Source: Dehalococcoidia bacterium
Lineage (GTDB): Bacteria; Chloroflexota; Dehalococcoidia; Lucifugimonadales; Lucifugimonadaceae
Direction of reading: 5' to 3'
Length of the DNA: 36,611 bases
NCBI GenBank assembly: GCA_029936155.1
Contig: JAPYUK010000017.1
Coordinates: forward strand, 1 to 36,611
A model generated the notes under the pieces. The model did no database searches. It was given only the letters and a program-made list of their open reading frames with translations, and had not been told where the DNA came from. Below, piece after piece: positions 33,446 to 36,611 of the stretch (position 1 is the stretch's first letter; the number at the start of each line of letters is the position of its first letter). The position numbers and the translations under genes are program-made.

Positions 33446-33955
33446 CTAGTCGCCAGACCCTGACTCAGGCTTTACATACGTGACAGCTTCGATTTCGGCC
33501 GTGATTTTCGCTCGCCGTTTTTCGACATTTTCTTGAACAGCAGGGTCGATTAACCCAACGATCTGTGCGGCCAATATGCCAGCGTTCACTGCGCCCCACT
33601 CGCCGATGGCTACTGTTCCGACCGGGTAGCCACGCGGCATCTGGACCATCGACAGCAGCGAGTCCATGCCATCGAGATGCGGGCCCACGCCGGGCACGCC
33701 GATCACCGGCAGTATCGTCTTCGCAGCGGTCATTCCGGGCAGGTGGGCCGCACCGCCTGCGCTGGCGACAATGACCTTTATTCCCCGTTCTTTCGCCTCT
33801 TCAACGAACTTAAACATCAGGTCGGGAGTTCGGTGTGCGGAAATGATACGAATTTCGTGCTCCACTCCCAGCTCTTCGAGGATATCGGCCGCGTGCTGCA
33901 TGGTCGGCAGATCCGACGTGCTACCCATGATCACTGAAACTAGTGGTTCTGCCAT
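33446..33955 (-). CDS. purE: N5-carboxyaminoimidazole ribonucleotide mutase
   Basis: The 169-residue product is a class I PurE, moving the carboxyl of N5-CAIR to C4 to form CAIR, the step after PurK. Motifs are [10 protein letters not shown] (8-17), ISAHRTPD with catalytic His41, [13 protein letters not shown] and [10 protein letters not shown]. The length matches the family. It precedes purK with a 3-base gap. The presence of purK supports the class I (PurK-dependent) assignment. Confidence 0.96.
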   Translation of the reverse strand: MAEPLVSVIMGSTSDLPTMQHAADILEELGVEHEIRIISAHRTPDLMFKFVEEAKERGIKVIVASAGGAAHLPGMTAAKTILPVIGVPGVGPHLDGMDSLLSMVQMPRGYPVGTVAIGEWGAVNAGILAAQIVGLIDPAVQENVEKRRAKITAEIEAVTYVKPESGSGD

Positions 33956-34059
33956 TATCTTCTAGGCTCCGACTCAAAACTCTGGAAATTGTTGACGACC
34001 GATTGATTTTACAGCCGTCCCAACCCATTGCGGGAGATTCGAGCCTTTAGAATCGTGCA

Positions 34060-34770
34060 ATGCCAACGCTATCGTTCAACTCGCTCGACATTCACTATGA
34101 AATATCCGGATCTGGCCCGCTGTTGATTCTTCATCACGGGTGGGGATCGCGGGGTAGCGACTGGGAAGAAGGCGGGTGGATTCAGGCGCTAGAACCACAA
34201 GCTCAACTTTTAGTATTTGATTCTGTTGGGCATGGGGCGTCTACCCTCTCACACGATTCTGCTGACCACACAGTTGAGAAGCGAGCTGAGGTAGTGACGA
34301 CACTTGCCGACGAAATCGGTGAGAAAAAGTTCGGTTTTCTGGGATTTTCTATGGGCGGCAGAACTGGTCTTGAACTCGCTGCTTCGAGTCCCGAGCGGCT
34401 GTCTATGTTGGCGATTGGCGGCATGCATTTACTACCTCCTTCGTTTGGCGCAGAGCGGACGAGAAGCCGAGCCCGCACACTTCGATCTGGAAGGGGTAAT
34501 TTCTCGGGTAACGACCCCCTCGCTCTTGCTACCTCGAACGAAGCTCTTCTGGAGTGGAAGGGCATAGACGGACGGCTCGATGGTCATACGGCACCGACTA
34601 TCCTTTTCTGCGGCGAGGATGATCCGCACCACAAAAACGCTTACGAAAGTTCAATCACTATGAATTTCGAATTCGTGAGTCTCCCAGATACTAATCATCG
34701 AGAAACGTTCTTCTCGTCTGAACTAGCGGTTCGCTCTGTAGCTGAATTCGTGTCGACTCACCTGTCCTAA
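34060..34770 (+). CDS. alpha/beta hydrolase
   Basis: The 236-residue product is an alpha/beta-hydrolase-fold enzyme with oxyanion motif LHHGWGSRG, nucleophile elbow GFSMGG (Ser97), an acid in FCGEDDP (Asp187 or Asp188) and His213 in DTNHRE. It is short, with a small cap region between residues 120 and 175, which suggests an esterase or C-C hydrolase of unknown substrate. It is divergent from purE across about 104 bases and 93 bases upstream of the PIG-L gene. Confidence 0.9.
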   Translation: MPTLSFNSLDIHYEISGSGPLLILHHGWGSRGSDWEEGGWIQALEPQAQLLVFDSVGHGASTLSHDSADHTVEKRAEVVTTLADEIGEKKFGFLGFSMGGRTGLELAASSPERLSMLAIGGMHLLPPSFGAERTRSRARTLRSGRGNFSGNDPLALATSNEALLEWKGIDGRLDGHTAPTILFCGEDDPHHKNAYESSITMNFEFVSLPDTNHRETFFSSELAVRSVAEFVSTHLS

Positions 34771-34863
34771 CTCGGCGGCGTACAGCACTTCTGGTGCTAC
34801 CATTTTCTGCTGTGTGCTCACTCAACGAGCCAATTTCTCTTACCCACGGGAGCTACTCAATAT

Positions 34864-35595
34864 ATGACGACCGGCGACGGTTCGAACGATGATTTCAAGC
34901 GTGCGATGGTGGTGACCGCTCACCCGGACGATGCCGAGTATGGCTGCTCGGGTTCGGTTGCGAAGTGGTGTCGAATGGGCTGGGAAGTTGTCTATGTGCT
35001 CTGCACCGACGGTTCAAAGGGATCGGAGGACCGCGAAATCACATCCAAACGACTTGTAGAGATCAGGGCTGAAGAGCAAATCAACGCTGGCAAGACGCTC
35101 GGGCTCAAGACGGTCGAGTTTCTCGGTTACCCCGACGGCTATCTCGAACCAACGCTTGATGTTCGACGAGACATCTCCCGGCAGATACGGAAGCACAAAC
35201 CCGACGTTCTCATCACAACCAACCCGACGCGTGATCTGATGAGCAGTGGCTACGTCGGCCATCCCGATCATTTTGCAGCGGGCGAAGCGGCACTTTCAGC
35301 TGTTTTTCCGTCTGCGCGCGACCATCTGACGTTCCCGGAATTGTTCAGCGACGAAGGACTTGAACCGCACAAGGTTCGAGAAGTCTGGGTGATGACGTTC
35401 GGAGACGGTGCCGATTTCTGGAATCCACTTACCGAGCAGGATGTCGATACTTCGATTGCGGCGCTGAAAGAACACACAAGTCAGGTCAATGATCCCGATC
35501 AGGCAGCTAAATGGATGAAACAACGCCGAGCCGAACTGGGCAAGAAGATCGGCGCCAACTACGCCGAATCATTTAAAAAGTTCACGCTGAGCTAG
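34864..35595 (+). CDS. PIG-L/LmbE-family deacetylase
   Basis: The 243-residue product belongs to the zinc-dependent PIG-L family, which removes acetyl groups from N-acetylglucosamine-type conjugates (MshB, BshB and relatives). The zinc site is visible: His20 and Asp23 in TAHPDDAE, and His133/His136 in VGHPDHFA. The length is typical. The ATG has GGGAG about 11 bases upstream. The substrate cannot be named because no mycothiol or bacillithiol glycosyltransferase adjoins it. A terminator hairpin lies downstream. Confidence 0.92.
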   Translation: MTTGDGSNDDFKRAMVVTAHPDDAEYGCSGSVAKWCRMGWEVVYVLCTDGSKGSEDREITSKRLVEIRAEEQINAGKTLGLKTVEFLGYPDGYLEPTLDVRRDISRQIRKHKPDVLITTNPTRDLMSSGYVGHPDHFAAGEAALSAVFPSARDHLTFPELFSDEGLEPHKVREVWVMTFGDGADFWNPLTEQDVDTSIAALKEHTSQVNDPDQAAKWMKQRRAELGKKIGANYAESFKKFTLS

Positions 35596-35638
35596 ATCGT
35601 GCGTGGGGCGCTCTGGACAAGAGGCTGGAAGCGGTCAT

Positions 35639-35669
35639 CTGTCATTCTGAACTTGATTCAGAATGACAG
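35639..35669. repeat. perfect inverted repeat of the TGTCATTCTGA type
   Basis: CTGTCATTCTGA and TCAGAATGACAG are perfect 12-base reverse complements around ACTTGAT. It is the most compact copy of the dispersed repeat, matching the left arm at 19077. It lies 44 bases after the PIG-L stop and could itself form a transcript hairpin. Confidence 0.75.
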
Positions 35670-35689
35670 TAGTGGTGTAACACTAATAA

Positions 35690-35722
35690 AAGAATCCCCG
35701 GTCGTATTGACCGGGGATTCTT
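35690..35722. terminator. bidirectional rho-independent terminator
   Basis: AAGAATCCCCGGTC and GACCGGGGATTCTT pair perfectly over 14 bases around the loop GTATT. The minus-strand transcript is followed by TTATT, so the U run is better in that direction. It sits between the convergent PIG-L and HpcH/HpaI genes and can serve both. Confidence 0.88.
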
Positions 35723-35765
35723 GGTTTCGAATGTTCAGGTAGTTCGCTGAACCGCCACACGAACG

Positions 35766-36596
35766 CTAAACGACGTCCAGCGTGTCTTCGGCTTTCACCT
35801 TGGCGACGCCACCGTGCTTCTTACCCGCAATACCGCGAAGCTGAGCGAACTCGTCTTGAGTCCCCCGGAGCAGAATGCCGGAGTCAGACGAGTGCATGAT
35901 GAATCGTGCACCGAGGTCGATTGCCGTAGTGGACGCCTCAATCGTCTGCTGGTGAATCATTGTCGGCAGACCACGGTCATCAGCCGCACCGATGACCTTG
36001 CTGAGCGTGTTGAGGTAGATCGGATTGGCGACCTCGTCAGGAATACCAAGTGAAGTGGTCATATCGTTCGGGCCGATGAACACCGCATCGATCGGTGCGC
36101 AGTCGATCAGCTCTTCAACACGGTTCGCTGCCGGCTCACTCTCGATACCCATGATGAAGATCTGGTCTTTGTGGCGGTTGTTCAGGTAGTCCTCAGACTT
36201 CTTGCTCGGGTACTCGCCAGTCTCAACAACTCGTTCGTAGTACTCGCCCTTGAGAGGGTGGGTTCGCATCTTCATGCAAGTGTGTCGAACTTCATCAACA
36301 GTCTCGCAGTAAGGAACCAAAACTCCATCGGCACCTGCGTCCATCGCCATCGCCACCCAAACCTCTTCAGTATTGGGGGTTCGAACAATTGCCGTGATGT
36401 CGAGCGACTTCATCTGTGCACACGTATCGGAAATCAACTGACGATCACGTGAGCCGTGCTCCGAGTCGATAACAACGAAATCCAGAGTGCTACCAGCAAA
36501 AACCCGTTCCCAGCGCATGCTTGCGGTGGCGGAGACCATAAATCCAAATACGGGCTTCTTAGCTTTCAGTGCAGCTTTTAGATCAGCTGGTTTCAT
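35766..36596 (-). CDS. HpcH/HpaI-family aldolase
   Basis: The 276-residue product is a class II, metal-dependent aldolase of the HpcH/HpaI family, which cleaves 2-keto-3-deoxy acids or 4-hydroxy-2-oxo acids to pyruvate and an aldehyde. By comparison with HpaI, His47 (IDSEHGS) and Arg72 (IVRTP) are catalytic, and Glu152 (MGIESE) and Asp178 (IGPNDMT) bind the metal. GADGVLVPYCET is also characteristic. The ATG has GAGG about 5 bases upstream. The substrate may be a deoxy-sugar acid, in keeping with the mannonate dehydratase in the window, but they are 34 kb apart. Confidence 0.92.
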   Translation of the reverse strand: MKPADLKAALKAKKPVFGFMVSATASMRWERVFAGSTLDFVVIDSEHGSRDRQLISDTCAQMKSLDITAIVRTPNTEEVWVAMAMDAGADGVLVPYCETVDEVRHTCMKMRTHPLKGEYYERVVETGEYPSKKSEDYLNNRHKDQIFIMGIESEPAANRVEELIDCAPIDAVFIGPNDMTTSLGIPDEVANPIYLNTLSKVIGAADDRGLPTMIHQQTIEASTTAIDLGARFIMHSSDSGILLRGTQDEFAQLRGIAGKKHGGVAKVKAEDTLDVV

Positions 36597-36611
36597 ATTG
36601 TCCTCTTCAGT

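Noticed and set aside
1-36611. CRISPR arrays, tRNA or rRNA genes, transposases and phage genes
   Set aside because: No regularly spaced direct repeats, cloverleaf-like genes or mobile-element proteins were recognised; the only repeated DNA is the short inverted-repeat families listed.

Overview
The window looks like chromosomal DNA from an uncultured marine bacterium of the Chloroflexota (SAR202 / Dehalococcoidia-like). This is an inference from gene content, not from a marker gene. The supporting traits are a DUF1800-DUF1501-NHL operon, a divergent enolase-superfamily enzyme, a family III CoA transferase, SDR and NmrA-type genes, very large duplicated FtsX permeases, frequent TTG/GTG starts and moderate GC. 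I saw no rRNA, tRNA, CRISPR array, transposase or phage module.

Layout. (1) 1-4020, mostly minus strand: an OsmC-family gene with an in-frame TGA exactly at the first catalytic cysteine (probable selenocysteine), a mannonate dehydratase, a decayed NmrA-type gene and glycerol kinase. (2) 4021-8064: a possible lipoprotein remnant, then the minus-strand operon DUF1800 -> DUF1501 -> NHL propeller. (3) 8065-12100: a repeat-rich stretch around an aldo/keto reductase, an orphan membrane protein and gamma-glutamyltransferase. (4) 12274-15915: a decayed epimerase gene, then a minus-strand run of dCMP-deaminase-like protein -> enolase-superfamily enzyme -> two tandem paralogous membrane-anchored proteins sharing four cysteines. 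(5) 16113-22285: trpB, a universal-stress-protein fragment, a CoA transferase, an alpha/beta hydrolase, a doubtful small ORF, a JAMM peptidase and an SDR whose catalytic tetrad appears to have Asn and Lys exchanged. (6) 22380-32195: a secreted HtrA-type lipoprotein protease divergent from a four-gene ABC cassette of two ~1,150-residue FtsX-type permeases and two LolD/MacB-type ATPases, one with an AbrB-like C-terminal tail. (7) 32279-36596: purE-purK, an alpha/beta hydrolase, a PIG-L deacetylase, a strong terminator hairpin and an HpcH/HpaI aldolase.

How the genes relate. The most coherent units are the HtrA/FtsX/ABC envelope block, the purEK pair, the DUF1800/DUF1501/NHL operon and the deaminase/enolase/membrane-pair run. 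Mannonate dehydratase, the enolase-superfamily protein and the HpcH/HpaI aldolase suggest sugar-acid catabolism, but they are scattered singletons. Small inverted repeats of two related types (TGTCATnCTGA... and TGTCATTGCGAG...) sit in most of the longer intergenic gaps, and three genes are visibly decayed, so the accessory part of this region is in flux.

The strongest candidates for something not routinely annotated are the selenocysteine OsmC gene (most callers would split or truncate it), the SDR with exchanged tetrad residues, the four-cysteine membrane pair and the ATPase with an AbrB-like tail.
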